Shown: positions 13,261 through 23,296, counted from the first letter of the stretch. The stretch is 64,000 nucleotides of DNA from Oegoconia quadripuncta (GCA_949316235.1 OX438741.1:27347324-27411323); one strand, 5' to 3'. The notes: a model not told the origin generated them from the letters alone. A program made the numbers and translations.

Positions 13261-13716
13261 TTTGCTTTTATTGTATAACAGTTTAAAAAATTAATGTAGG
13301 AAATTTGCTAATATATACTAGTTACTGTATCCTATGTGTTTAGTTATTATTGTGGTGTAAGTATATAAGCCAATATAGGTATTGTATTCTACACAGAACC
13401 ACTTTAAGTATTTTGGTAATTTATGTTAATGTTACTGGTAATAAAAATAAAACTATCCCACAAGAGCCAAGGCAACATCAGAATAATAAATCTCCTGTGC
13501 GAATAAGTCGGGAAATCACTGAATACATTGATATCATCATGCGTACTTGGGTATTGTAACAAGGCAATGGATAGTGTGGATCGATAAAATTAAACAAGCA
13601 AGCCGCTTGCCAAGTTGGCCAGACTGCCCGTGACCGCCGCTAATATATGAGATCACTAGGAATGGCCCTGGCTTTATTTTATCAAGTACCTTGTTTCACA
13701 GTAAATCCATATTTTA

Positions 13717-14006
13717 CATACATACATATCGTCACGACCTTTATCGCAAATGGGGTCAGAGATATCCCAAACAATAGTTTTTGGGTGTTCCAAACATTAA
13801 GAGTTTATTAGATTGAAACAACATCCACGGTTCACCTTATGAAATATACAGAAAAGCACACGTGACAGGGAGTGATCGCAGTTGAAACGTGCAAATCTAT
13901 AGATGTTTTTTGGTCGAAAGTCCCTTAGTTGCCTTTCCCTTAGTTGACACCAACGGGAACAGACGGGTTGATTCTATTCTATTTGAGTGCCGAAACCACA
14001 CAGCAC
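13717..14006 (+). mobile_element. Retro-inserted repeat C with 15-bp target-site duplication
   Basis: This 290-bp segment is bounded by the identical word TAAATCCATATTTTA at 13702-13716 and 14007-14021. Such a 15-bp direct repeat is typical of target-primed insertion by a LINE enzyme. Internal words (CGACCTTTATCGCAAATGGG, CATCCACGGTTCACC, GCACACGTGACAG) recur at 46.39-46.55 kb and 59.09-59.31 kb, so it is a family. It has no open frame and no polymerase III boxes that I can see. It is either a SINE without an obvious tRNA head or a truncated LINE 3' end. Confidence 0.75.
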
Positions 14007-14189
14007 TAAATCCATATTTTATACTCCGATAAACCATAACTTTTACAGGCAGGTGTCGAAGTTGAGGTATTTATAGCTCAGGTAGCAGGGTGCACAAGAT
14101 CCAATCGTTCAATTGTATTTTTGTATTTCTAATCTGAGTCTGGTTTTTCTCAGTTATAAAAGGGTCTACATACATAGGGTAAGTTATAC

Positions 14190-14226
14190 TTATATTTTAA
14201 CCCCCGACGAAAAACGACGGGTGTTA
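14190..14226 (+). repeat. Repeat D tail, interrupted by a MITE
   Basis: TTAACCCCCGACGAAAAACG, followed by ACGGGTGTTA, is the same end-motif as at 63.83 kb. Here it is cut off exactly where the CAGGGTG terminal repeat of the next element begins, so the MITE probably inserted into an older copy. Confidence 0.7.
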
Positions 14227-14624
14227 TACAGGGTGAATTTGAATTCGGGTAATTCCCACGAACTGGTGACACCACTCTTGATTACGAACAACTTTGCCCA
14301 AGTACCTAACCAAAGTCGAATTCGATTACAAAATTTCAAACAACGTAAACCATTCTGAAACCAACTTTATTATAGAAATTCAACAATTTTCAGCTGGTGA
14401 CTCCACTCCTGATTACGAACAACTTTCCATTAGGAACCATAGCTGAATTCGGCCGAAAATTGTTGGACTTCCATACTAATAGTGATTTCAGAATAGTTTA
14501 CTTTGTATGTGCAATCGAAATTTTTTTGATCGAATTCGACTATAGTTCCTTGGGGAAAGTTGTTCGTAATCAGGAGTGGGATCACCAGTAAACAAGAATT
14601 ACATGAATTCAAATGCATCCTGTA
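14227..14624. mobile_element. MITE with long inverted repeats and TA duplication
   Basis: The left end TACAGGGTGAATTTGAATTC and the right end, read backwards, TACAGGATGCATTTGAATTC begin inverted repeats of about 75 bp. Both arms continue through ACTGGTGA, CCACTC, TGATTACGAACAACTTT and CCCAAG. Immediate flanks are TA on both sides. CAGGGTG-type ends with TA duplication are the pattern of the Tc1/mariner group, so mobilisation by such a transposase is plausible. A third arm copy, in direct orientation, lies at about 14394-14450. No protein is encoded; frames of 62-81 codons across it are by-products of the repeats. Confidence 0.85.
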
Positions 14625-14746
14625 TGTTTGACGACCAATTAAAGTTATTGTGTAAGAGAGACCTGTATAGCGTACTTTCTTATCTACTGAAGTAGGTAAA
14701 GAGAATCCGTTGATAATTTATGTTGAAGTTGAACTATTATTTTAAA

Positions 14747-14904
14747 CAATGGTGTCGATTCGGATGTACACCAACTAAACTAAACTAAAACCAGTTTTAG
14801 AGTAGTACTGTCTCTTTCTCACTGGAATAGTACGATGCGACGGCACCACTCCAAAACTGGTTTTAGTTTAGTTTAGTTGGTGTACATCCGAATCGACACC
14901 ATTG
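14747..14904. mobile_element. MITE with 54-bp inverted repeats (family F, copy 1)
   Basis: The left arm starts CAATGGTGTCGATTCGGATG and the right arm is its near-perfect inverse over about 54 bp, both including the TTAGTTTAGTTTAG stretch. The arms enclose about 50 bp containing GTACTGTCTCTTTCTC. No target duplication is clear. A partial second copy lies in opposite orientation at 45.66 kb. It is non-coding and could form a long hairpin transcript. Confidence 0.9.
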
Positions 14905-16070
14905 AGGGTGCAAATTTAGTTGTAATACTTTTTCTATCTTTTAGATGCAGTTAGCTGTGTTGCCATTCTTTTCTAGTAAATATTTCAAGACAATAATAAA
15001 TATTTACCTTCCTTCTATCCCTCGTTACCTATACATAAGAATCTCGCCTTATCATCCAACTCCCATTCCATCTTTCCCTCCGATGACGTGAGGCTTCTTA
15101 TTTATTGCAGCAGATAAGATAAAGAGAACATAAGATACTTACGACTTCCTCACTCGTAACTTAAAGGATGTCGTAAGGGTTCCATGTACTGATTTATCAA
15201 ATGTAAAGTCAAACATTCTCAGCATATGTAAATAAGTGAAACATTATTTTCACCCCGTCGCGTTTAATGTACTCGTAAACCCGTGAAAACTGCCTTGGTG
15301 GCAAGTTAAAATTCCCTTCGATATTCTCCCGACCTTTCCAGTTTAGGCGCTTGAGTAAATAAAACATTATTTTACGGTGGTTTAATTATAATTCCTAATT
15401 GTATTATCGTTATCCCTTACCTTAACCAAATTTTATTTACATTGCCTTAAATGGGCAACTTTATTAAAAATTTGAATATATAATACGGGTAACACAACGA
15501 TAGATGCTGTAATATCGCGTTTGCTGTAGGTAGATCATCGTTCCACGCTAATAAATAATCTTCGTTTCATTCTCTTATTTAAGAGTTAAGCTTTTATGAG
15601 TCGATGATCTTTCATTCTTTTTTGTTCTCTGCTAACGTTTTACATCTCCATGCAAGAGGACTAAGTGTGAGTGCGTGAAGTTTCACTTACAGCCTCACCA
15701 AATCTGCGTGAGCTGCTTCGTTTCCATCTTTCAATTAAAATATTGATAGTGATGTTATGTTCTATTATACGAATTCATGAGGTTTCCTTAATCGAGGATA
15801 AAGGTTTAAGTAGATGGTTGTCTCGATAAATGGAGGAGTCGGTTCCCAATTTATAGTCACTTTATCGCTGACCTCTGCACAGCCACTCTACGTACATACC
15901 CAATCCAAATTAGGGTTGAGTTTATAGACCAAAGCCGGTAGGTATGTCCCCGTTACAAAAGAATCAAATATTGTTGTAGTATTATTATATAGTAATATGC
16001 TGTTGATTAAAAGCAAAGATTAAGTCAATCTTATCATCACGAGCTTAATGTCAAGATATTAATTTAATAT
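14905..16070. other. Unannotated DNA
   Basis: No recognisable gene or repeat. Confidence 0.5.
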
Positions 16071-16073
16071 ATT

Positions 16074-16275
16074 ACTAGCTTTCCGCCGGCGACTTCGTCT
16101 GCGTGGAAGTTTTTATCAAAATCGGTTCAGCAAAAAAATTTGCCCATCTGTTAATCCAGGTTCTAATCTGTCTACCCACCAAATTTCATCCACATCCGTC
16201 ATGCCGCATAGGCATGAAGAGGTAACAAACATACATACAGACACACATACAAACTTTCGTATTTACTATAATATT
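16074..16275 (-). mobile_element. LEP1-like Helitron
   Basis: Read on the minus strand it starts near TAAATACGAAAGTTTG and ends in CCGGCGGAAAG then CTAG at 16074-16077. The middle has the AATCCAGGTTCTAATC block and the GTAACAAACATACATACA block. A CTAG terminus preceded by a GC-rich hairpin is the 3' signature of lepidopteran non-autonomous Helitrons. Confidence 0.75.
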
Positions 16276-16279
16276 AACT

Positions 16280-16650
16280 GGGATATACTACATACCCATG
16301 TCATGGGTTAAGCAAGTTAAACTTTATTTTTTTATCTAAAAATTAAAATTACTACACGTTTCTTTCTTTGAAAATGCAGTGTTCAATATGTTTAATAAAC
16401 CAAAAAAAAAATAAGTTGATAATAATGAAGTTTGTATCGTAGCGTCACGCATGATTTATTATTTTATTTTGCTAAAAATTGTGAAATCAATATTGGACAA
16501 TAGCTTGTAACACATACGATGCAAAGTATAAGTGGTTAAATTGACCCGGTGGATTTAAACGTACGGATACTTCAGGTACGTACGGGGCACATTCGGGTGG
16601 ACAATTTATTAGACGTATTATTGCGCCACTGACCACCGAGAACGGACAAT
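16280..16650. other. Unannotated DNA
   Basis: No recognisable feature. Confidence 0.45.
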
Positions 16651-16689
16651 ATCTACTAAAGGGGTTAGTTTATTGAGCTAAATGGGAGA

Positions 16690-16860
16690 TAACCAAAAGA
16701 GCTTTACATTGTATTCAGCAGCAGCTTCATATATTTAGGTCCAATATTCCTCAGTGCCTAAAGAAGAAAATCGTTAACCAATGCATCCAATCTGTCAGAA
16801 CCAGGAACATGAATTGAAGTAAGAATCTGTTCGAAATCGGAGTTCAATCATAGGGCTCGA
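16690..16860 (+). pseudogene. LINE reverse-transcriptase C-terminal remnant
   Basis: Bases 16725-16796 translate to LHIFRS followed by NIPQCLKKKIVNQCIQSV. This is the conserved stretch that follows the palm and thumb region in many insect non-LTR retrotransposon ORF2 proteins, where the usual pattern is IF-S-IPQCLK-K--NQC. The match is uninterrupted for 24 codons. Upstream (AATGGGAGATAACCAAAAG) and downstream sequence looks related but needs frame shifts, so the copy is dead. Its original function was to reverse-transcribe the element's own RNA at the insertion site. Family assignment (RTE-like, CR1-like or jockey-like) cannot be made from so short a stretch. Confidence 0.75.
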
Positions 16861-17043
16861 GTCAAGCGCGAGTTCACCTTGCATACCAGACTAATGAAAG
16901 AAAGAAATTGGGTGTGTTTGTAGAAAATGTTTCCAACCACTTCCCCCTCCACAAATGAGAGCACACTACTGTCAAATTATGAGATAGATTAATATATTTT
17001 TATCAAGAGATTAAAAAATACACTTGGACCTATTGTCCATTCA

Positions 17044-17255
17044 TCATCTCAGCCTGTAAACATCCCACTGCAGGGATATAGGCCTCCTTAATGAGGGAGT
17101 ATGGGCCATAGTCCCCCCCACACTGGCCCAATGCGGGTTGGGAAATTCACATGCCTTATTATTTTTATTTCTCAAGCATGCAGGTTTCCTCACGACGTTT
17201 TCCTTCACCGTTTAAGAGCAGTCGGATAAATGAACATAAGTAATTAAATTTTCCA
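17044..17255 (+). repeat. Dispersed repeat K, copy 1
   Basis: AGCCTGTAAACATCCCACTG, then GGGCCATAGTCCCCCCCACA, CTGGCCCAATGCGGGTTGGG, and CAGGTTTCCTCACGACG with TTTTCCTTCACCG. This is a very common lepidopteran repeat layout. A second copy lies at 57.83 kb. It is non-coding and possibly derived from the 3' region of a LINE. Confidence 0.75.
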
Positions 17256-17259
17256 TTGT

Positions 17260-18285
17260 CCATTATGATACTAGAAACCTGCCCATTAGTTTTTTCTGTC
17301 TATTGTTTAAACGAGGGTAATGTCACCCTCATAGGAAATAGATCTACCAGAACACACAGACACAAAGCTACAGCGATTTGGCTTCCTGAGATTACCCCTG
17401 TTAGTTGAACAACAATTTCGTTTCAATTTTAATTATATTACATCTCATGCCTCTCTTGTCTTGCCCATGCGATTTGACTATGAGTATAAAGAGATTATTT
17501 TAAATAGCTCCTCATTTTTCTTATAAAAGATATCTAAATCTCTCAGATTCTTAATCTCCCTCTAAATACAAAAATAAAAGAAAAAAATATATTAATATTA
17601 TCGTCCCAGTTTTTGTTGATCATTTATGTTGCGGTTATCCGTACAGATCCAATATCTGGCGCCTTTGTTCGAATCTCGATAACTAATTAATTCAGCAGAG
17701 AAGAGCGCTGCATGTGGTCTCAATATTGCAAAACTGACATTCTGAATCTCGCAGTTCAAAATGCCAATGAACTTACGAATTAGTTCGAGAGTACGACGAG
17801 GTCGACGTATTTACCTACCTAGGTTAGTTTGAAATTCGAAATTCCTTGAAATATATTCTTACATTGAAATACTTTGTAGCCGTGTGGTTCCCGAGCATCA
17901 ATAGACGTGTAATGAGGAACATTTTATTTGAAAGAAATTCTGTCAAATTAGGGAATTATGATGGTCGTAAAAGTGCCAAGGGTGGAGATGAATATAGGAT
18001 TCATGTCGTTGATATTTTATTGATGAACTTTTTGCTAACATATACAATAATTGTCCACGACCACGAGTCAAACTACAAACACCTACAGAATACATAGCGA
18101 TATGTATGGATAGTCGAACATACTAAAGTATACTAACATTAAAACAACCTTTGAGTCGAATATTGTTAGTTTATTAGGTGCTTAAGCACTCAATGTTTAT
18201 AAGTATTCGATACCACCACGCGACTAAAGAAACGCAGAAGTTAAAATGGCATCTTGATGTTTTGGGATACGACGGTACTCTCTGT
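17260..18285. other. Unannotated DNA
   Basis: No feature supported. An 83-codon frame at 17846-18097 has no motif I recognise. Confidence 0.5.
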
Positions 18286-18289
18286 GTTT

Positions 18290-18400
18290 TTCAATTCTAG
18301 GTCGTCTGTGTTCCCAGCAGAGTAGATAAAAGCAACCCGCCTCTTCGTGTGGTTGTCATATAAGGCGACTTAGAGATCAAAGCATAAAACCATCCATGTT
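18290..18400 (+). repeat. Dispersed repeat M fragment
   Basis: GTGTTCCCAGCAGAGTAGAT, then CCCGCCTCTTCGTGTGG and ATAAGGCGACTTAG, corresponds to TAAGGCGACTAAGGGAACGG at 24.48 kb and to TGCCTCTTCCCGTGGGTGTC at 61.62 kb. This is a common lepidopteran retroelement-derived sequence. Confidence 0.5.
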
Positions 18401-18420
18401 TCCAGGTATCCATGATACAA

Positions 18421-18485
18421 GCCTATAGTTGCTTAGTGTGGATCTAGAGCGCTGTGTGTATATGCCAATATATTTATTTATATAT
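18421..18485 (+). mobile_element. SINE B, 3'-end fragment
   Basis: GCCTATAGTTGCTTAGTGTG, then GCTGTGTGTATATG, ending in TATTTATTTAT repeats. It equals the tail of SINE B seen at 22.25, 50.38 and 60.84 kb. The tRNA-like head is absent. Confidence 0.75.
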
Positions 18486-18489
18486 TATT

Positions 18490-19165
18490 ATGCAATTGTG
18501 CAAAAAAAAACAATCATAGTTTATAGGATGAAACCTGTAATTTGCCTCATTTTTTACATTCGTACTTTGTAATATTTAGACACATCTGTAACGCTGTTGG
18601 TTTCTTTAATAAATAAATAAATAAAACAGTGATGGGTATGAGCGTACCTGGTGCGGAGCGGGCGGTCCGCAAAAAAATCTGCGATCGCGAACCGACCATT
18701 AAAGATCTGTCGGTTTCAAAAACTTTCGAATTAACTTACCTACATCGGCATATCGAACTGCGGGATTCAGTGTTAATAATAAATGGCCAAACTAAGTATG
18801 TAATAAGCTAACAATCTTATTTATATTTTTGAAATTACCGATATCATCAATCCAAAGGTTTCCTAAAGTTCATCCACATTGAGTGTAATAAGTTTCGTAC
18901 CTCCGTGTAACTGACATGTCTCGTGACAACATAATACCACAAAGTGTAAACACAAATCTCGTACGTCCATATCAGATGGTTGTAAAGGCCACGAACACAC
19001 GTAACGTGACATGCCAATAGCATCTCGACCAACCGCCGCTATCCCGGGAATGTCTATTACTCTCCACGACGCTCTACAAACGTCCTCCACTTGCATAGAT
19101 GCAGTCATTACTACATGTTATTAAGCTGGTACCAGCTAGTAGACCCACAGTATACATCAACAGAA
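18490..19165. other. Unannotated DNA
   Basis: A GC-rich stretch at 18630-18700 (GTGATGGG, GGAGCGGGCGG, CTGCGATCGCGAAC) vaguely resembles repeat M at 24.53 kb. Otherwise nothing is recognisable. Confidence 0.4.
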
Positions 19166-19171
19166 CAGAAG

Positions 19172-19355
19172 GCGGAGTGTAAGTTTTGTTCCGACTTAAC
19201 TTTACTACCGCGTTCACGTTTACATGACGATTTGTATGGACAAATGTGCAGCGCCTCTAGCGGATAGTTTGCAAAACGATTTTTTTCATAGGGACTTTTT
19301 TCGTAAACTCGAACGCGATGGTAAAGTTAAAAACGAGACAAAACTTACACTTCGC
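19172..19355. mobile_element. MITE with about 44-bp imperfect inverted repeats (family G)
   Basis: The left end GCGGAGTGTAAGTTTTGTTC continues to TTAACTTTACTACCGCG. The right end, read backwards, is GCGAAGTGTAAGTTTTGTCT and continues to TTAACTTTACCATCGCG. The 184-bp element has a non-coding centre. No target duplication is obvious and there is no second copy in the window. Confidence 0.8.
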
Positions 19356-19462
19356 ACACAGTAAGTTAAAGGACAAAGAAAAAAATAAAGCAAAGACAGA
19401 AATGAAAATCACCTTTTTCTGTGGTAACATTTTACATCACAAATTCTCTTCGTTAATCTTAA

Positions 19463-19630
19463 TTTTTTTTTTGCACAACAGATTGGCTCTTGACCTCAAT
19501 CTCACCTGATGTTAAGTGAAGATGAGGCCGAAGGTGGAAGCGTACTGACCCGGAAACCCAAATATTTGAGAACATTTCCCCATATCTTATCTCTGACAAC
19601 CGGAACACAACAATGCTATTAACATTGTTA
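19463..19630 (-). mobile_element. SINE A, 5'-truncated copy
   Basis: Poly-T, then TGACCTCAATCTCACCTGAT, AAGATGAGGCCGAAGGTGGA and the ACAACCGGAACACAACAATG block. It is truncated before the tRNA-like head and matches the full copies closely. Confidence 0.88.
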
Positions 19631-19639
19631 TAATTATAA

Positions 19640-20025
19640 TTATTGCTATAATATAACATTAATAATGGCATGCAGATAATTTATTTCAAAATTACTTTTG
19701 TATACGGGTAGTAGGTATAACGATTCATTCTACTCGTTTTAATTGCAGGTAGTCTACTTCACAAGGCAGGTTCGGTCTTACCAAGTCATTATGCAGCGCG
19801 CGAAGCAGTGTCCCGAATGAATGAAATCAAAACTTTCTTTGTGCTTGCTCTACTGGCTGCTACACAGTTACTATGACCCACTCAGGTTTCTCGCAATTAC
19901 GAGCTGTTTTGGATTAACCGGATAGAGTAAATAGGTTCCTATTCTGAAACTGCACAAAATACTAGAGATAGAATATAGTCTGTCGACAAGCGGCTAAGAA
20001 ATGTAAAGTTAGTATTATAAAACTT
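19640..20025. other. Unannotated DNA
   Basis: No recognisable feature. Confidence 0.45.
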
Positions 20026-20028
20026 AAA

Positions 20029-20262
20029 TTTAACTCAAACTCAAACTCAAAGCATTTTATTTCAACGTAAGATACATGATATCATTTGTTGAATGTCAAT
20101 TTAAATCTATTGGAAATAAAAATAGGGCTAAGCATTTTTTGGTCTGTCAGTATGTCCAAGCTACCACCGCTTCGGAAAGGGAAATCGTCTGTGGGAAAAG
20201 AAGCGGTGCAAGAAACCCATAGGATCATTTTCTTTTCTATTCTTTTTTTTATATATATATAA
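20029..20262 (+). repeat. Dispersed repeat L
   Basis: It starts with tandem AACTCAAACTC units, then GCATTTTATTTCAACGTAAG, TTGAATGTCAATTTAAATCT, ACCACCGCTTCGGAAAGGGA and GAAACCCATAGGATC. A widespread lepidopteran repeat has this order. A shorter copy lies at 10.45 kb. It is non-coding. Confidence 0.65.
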
Positions 20263-20264
20263 AA

Positions 20265-21035
20265 GTATACAACTAATACAATTTTATAATTTTTGGGAGC
20301 TGGGCGAAGTATAGCAAGCGTTTTTGTCTTTCAGGTATAATTAAAGAATTAGTATATATTCTGTCAGAAATGTCAAATCTTTCTATACCTTTTTGGATAA
20401 TTGTACCTGGCTCGGTAAATAGAACTAGGATCTCACGGGATTAGGCTAATCAAGCACACTGATGCTTAAAGTAAGTATTACTTAAACACTGCGTAGGCCT
20501 ACGATTACAATAAACAATAATAGAATCCTTCAAAAAGTAAGTAAAGTTTTGGTATTGTCTAGGAACTATATTGAAATGGAAACGTTGCTAATACTCAATG
20601 GCTTACTATCTATCATCCATATATCGTAATATTTAAAAAAAAACAGGTACCGCAGCCATTCATGCAAGCCATACACACAGGCACACACTCAAAAACACTC
20701 ACTCAGACTAACACAGACACACCTTGTGAACTTTTTTGTCGTTTTTTATTTTTCTACTGTTTAATTATATCTATAGCTATATACGTCTGCAAAGCTTGGG
20801 AAGAGACTTGCTCCCATAGCACAGGGAATCCTTAGTGTGAGAACTATTGCGGTTGTAAACTAAATAATATAGTAAACAACAATTATATACAAATGAAGCT
20901 ATTTAATTACAAGATATCACAGATTTAACATGACGCATAAGAAAAAAAAAAGCAAGTAGGTAACGAAACTTATGAAGCTATTGGATACATATAGCTTAAA
21001 ACCTGGAGAAGGACATAGCCTAAAGTTAAAATTAT
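20265..21035. other. Unannotated DNA
   Basis: Only short simple repeats (ATATATATAT near 20250; CACACAC-rich tract near 20672-20725). Confidence 0.45.
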
Positions 21036-21040
21036 TATTA

Positions 21041-21248
21041 ACTAGCTTTCCTCCCGCGGCTTCGCCTGCGTGGAATATCTTTATCGCGAAAATTTGTTTA
21101 TCCCACGGGAACTGCTCACTTTATCGGGATATATAATATCCTATGTCTTAATCCAGGGCATATTCTACCTATATACCCGTCTAATTTCGTTCATCCGTTT
21201 CGCCGTGAACAAACAAACATCCAAACTTTCGCATTTATAATCTAAAGA
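21041..21248 (-). mobile_element. LEP1-like Helitron, full 3' end
   Basis: On the minus strand it runs from ATTATAAATGCGAAAGTTTG through TGTTTGTTTGTTCACGGCGA and TAGGATATTATATATCC to CCACGCAGGCGAAGCCGCGG, GAGGAAAG and a terminal CTAG. The GC-rich inverted words just before CTAG form the short 3' hairpin expected of a Helitron. It encodes no protein. Confidence 0.82.
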
Positions 21249-21252
21249 AAAC

Positions 21253-21300
21253 TAATACTAATATTGTAAATGCGAAAGTTTGGATGTTTGTTTGTTACTA
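21253..21300 (+). mobile_element. LEP1-like 5' fragment, head to head with the previous copy
   Basis: CTAATATTGTAAATGCGAAA, then GTTTGGATGTTTGTTTGTTA, is the 5' start of the same family in the opposite orientation. With 21208-21241 it forms 34-bp inverted arms with one mismatch, separated by 21 bp. Confidence 0.75.
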
Positions 21301-21305
21301 GTAGT

Positions 21306-21357
21306 AGAAGTAGAGTAGACTAGTTAGATAATTTTATAATTATCTAACTCTACTTCT
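21306..21357. repeat. Two-part inverted repeat
   Basis: Inner arms AGTTAGATAATT (21322-21333) and AATTATCTAACT (21338-21349) enclose a 4-base loop. Outer arms AGAAGTAGAG and CTCTACTTCT extend the stem after a 6-base one-sided bulge (21316-21321). Confidence 0.8.
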
Positions 21358-21460
21358 TTTAGTCTAAAAACTGCCGTATTATTACAACGGGACACGGTCG
21401 CTTTTAAGGTCCAAAGTTACGTTGGATGAGTGGTTTGATTGTACTACATCTACAATAATA

Positions 21461-21503
21461 GCTGGATTGCACGCAAATTAAGCTAAATTGCGTGCAATCC
21501 AGC
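21461..21503. repeat. 16-bp perfect inverted repeat
   Basis: GCTGGATTGCACGCAA (21461-21476) and its exact inverse (21488-21503) are separated by 11 bases. Confidence 0.9.
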
Positions 21504-21602
21504 GGAAGAACCTACTTTCCGCATATACAAAGCCTGAAAGATTAAATTACCCTACCAATTTGCGAGGCAATGCGGCCAGCCTTCTGAGTACGATTCCTTC
21601 AA

Positions 21603-21690
21603 CCAGGGACTTGAGGCTAGTTTTTGATTTGTAACTTCTTAAAACATTGTATAATTATTATTCCCACAGGTTGTAATTTAAATAAATATA
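21603..21690 (+). repeat. Dispersed repeat N, copy 2
   Basis: GGGACTTGAGGCTAGTTTTT, then ATTGTATAATTATTATTCCC and an AATAAATATA end, matches the 12.17 kb copy. Function and family are unknown. Confidence 0.55.
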
Positions 21691-21996
21691 TCTTGTTTCT
21701 TTGAAAATATACCTTTGAAATTCTTTTCTAATAAATATGAAATAACACTAGTCTGATGAATCGGACCCGAGCAAGCCCCTTTGTTCTGTAATACTCTATT
21801 AATTAGTTGAAATGTTAGGCATTTATAGTATCTAGTTACACGGTAATGTGACGCTTTTCTAATAGGTACCTTTCCCAGCTCAACCCTTTAATTTGAATTT
21901 AGCATTAATTTGTCTTAACTGACAATAAACGACCTTGTGGTTCCCGACAGAGTAGAATCCTCTCTACCCGCTGATGTAGACAACTAATAATAGTGA

Positions 21997-22080
21997 GTAA
22001 CGCTTCCACCTTCGGCCTCATCTTCACTTAACATCAGGTGTGATTGCGGTCAAATGCTAACCCGTTGTGCATAAAAAAAA
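21997..22080 (+). mobile_element. SINE A, 3' fragment
   Basis: CGCTTCCACCTTCGGCCTCA, CTTCACTTAACATCAGGTGT and CCCGTTGTGCAT followed by eight A's: the 3' end of SINE A in plus orientation. Confidence 0.88.
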
Positions 22081-22141
22081 CATCTGCAGACAGTGATGGG
22101 CGCAGTATCAAAAATGGGCGTTAGCCAACCCCGCAATCCAT

Positions 22142-22165
22142 GGAGGTTAGGTTAGGTTAGGTTAA
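22142..22165 (+). repeat. Short interstitial TTAGG tract
   Basis: GGAGGTTAGGTTAGGTTAGG then TTA gives three to four units of the insect telomere motif. It is too short to suggest a telomere. Similar mini-tracts occur at 32.63 and 57.93 kb. Confidence 0.8.
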
Positions 22166-22246
22166 AATCAAGCCATCGAGGGGAATGTCCAACATTGGAC
22201 TGCTACAGACTATTTGTGGTTTGTGTGTGTGTGTATGATAATACCT

Positions 22247-22467
22247 ACAAAAATAATAAATATCCTTGGATATACACACAGCGTCATCTAGTTCCACACT
22301 AAGCAACTAGGTATGTATTGTGATACCACAGATGGTTGATATCCATAATTCATAATTCGGGTACACGTGTTCATCGTACAAACATATAGTATACTGCTAG
22401 CGATAGATTCGAACCAGCGACCTTTTGATATAGTAGTCAGTTTAACCACTACACCAAACAGGTCGTC
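22247..22467 (-). mobile_element. SINE B, near full length
   Basis: The minus strand begins GACGACCTGTTTGGTGTAGT, a tRNA-like head with A-box TTGGTGTAGTGG and B-box GGTTCGAATC. It continues through a body with ACGATGAACACGTG and GTTGATATC, and ends CTAGTTGCTTAGTGTGGAAC, GCTGTGTGTATATCCAAGG and an A/T-rich tail. The B-box is intact, so internal polymerase III initiation is conceivable. Related copies are at 39.9, 49.8 and 60.8 kb. Confidence 0.88.
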
Positions 22468-22479
22468 AAGGCAAGGCCT

Positions 22480-22920
22480 AAATGAGACGAACAATACCTA
22501 GTAGAGCTTTATAAATCCGATTATTCTCGTCTCTGTCACCAGAAAGGATACCAATAAAGTCCATCTGATGTTCGTCCATTTGTTTGTTTGAGTTTACGCT
22601 TAGTAAGTTTAGATTTCTCAACAGCACAACGTTAGAAATAATTCTAATACAAGCTCTCAACTATTGACATTTGGATGTGTAGCAATGCAAATAAGCAGGT
22701 TGTACCGTATATCCCTTTATTCTCGGATTACACAGATCGAAAAAAATAAAAGCCATTGAAAGTTGACGGTCACTTAACCTTTGACCCTCTCTAATTCGCA
22801 GTAGCCACAGATTTTTAGATTTCCCTCGAGACCTTACACTTAGAGGGATAAAAAATAATTTAATCCTGTTTTAATCCCTTAACGTATCATAAACTCTTTA
22901 CTACACGAGCCACAAGATAT
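22480..22920. other. Unannotated DNA
   Basis: No recognisable feature. Confidence 0.45.
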
Positions 22921-22924
22921 CCAC

Positions 22925-23090
22925 AGCTGAAAAAAGGCCTCCCCCATTGAGCGACCGGGCGATCTTCGTTATAGGTCCTCTTTGCGCGCGGGTGAACGTC
23001 CTACCAGCGCTCGTTTGCCGGTGCGTGGTCTCCACTCAAGAACTTTAATACCCCACCAGCCATCAGTTCTTTGAGTTACGTGCCCTGCTC
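22925..23090 (+). repeat. GC-richer dispersed repeat, K-like
   Basis: AAAGGCCTCCCCCATTGAG, then CGCTCGTTTGCCGGTGCG and GTGGTCTCCACTCAAGAAC. The AGGCCTCCCCCA word also begins repeats at 36.48 kb. It is probably the decayed 3' region of a LINE, on composition and wording only. Confidence 0.4.
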
Positions 23091-23296
23091 CACAAAAACT
23101 AACTTCTTCTTCTAGAAATTACCTAGAAACCGTTTGAAATATTGCATCCAACTTTATTGTATAGAAAAAAATCAATACCCTTCACTTTTTAAACCAAATT
23201 TCAAAAAGGAACCCTTATAATGTGTCTCTTAGGAAATAAGTACATAATATGCTATCGATTTGAACATTGGCACAGTTATAGAACTTCTTTATCCAT

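Noticed and set aside
14396..14618. Opposing frames at 14397-14591 and 14430-14618 that encode similar words (LLITNNFP)
   Set aside because: The similarity comes from the inverted DNA repeats of the MITE and not from a protein.
17667..17677. B-box-like GTTCGAATC
   Set aside because: No A-box at a suitable distance and no pairing arms.
22142..22165. Telomere (TTAGG)n
   Set aside because: Only three to four units, embedded in repeat-rich internal DNA.
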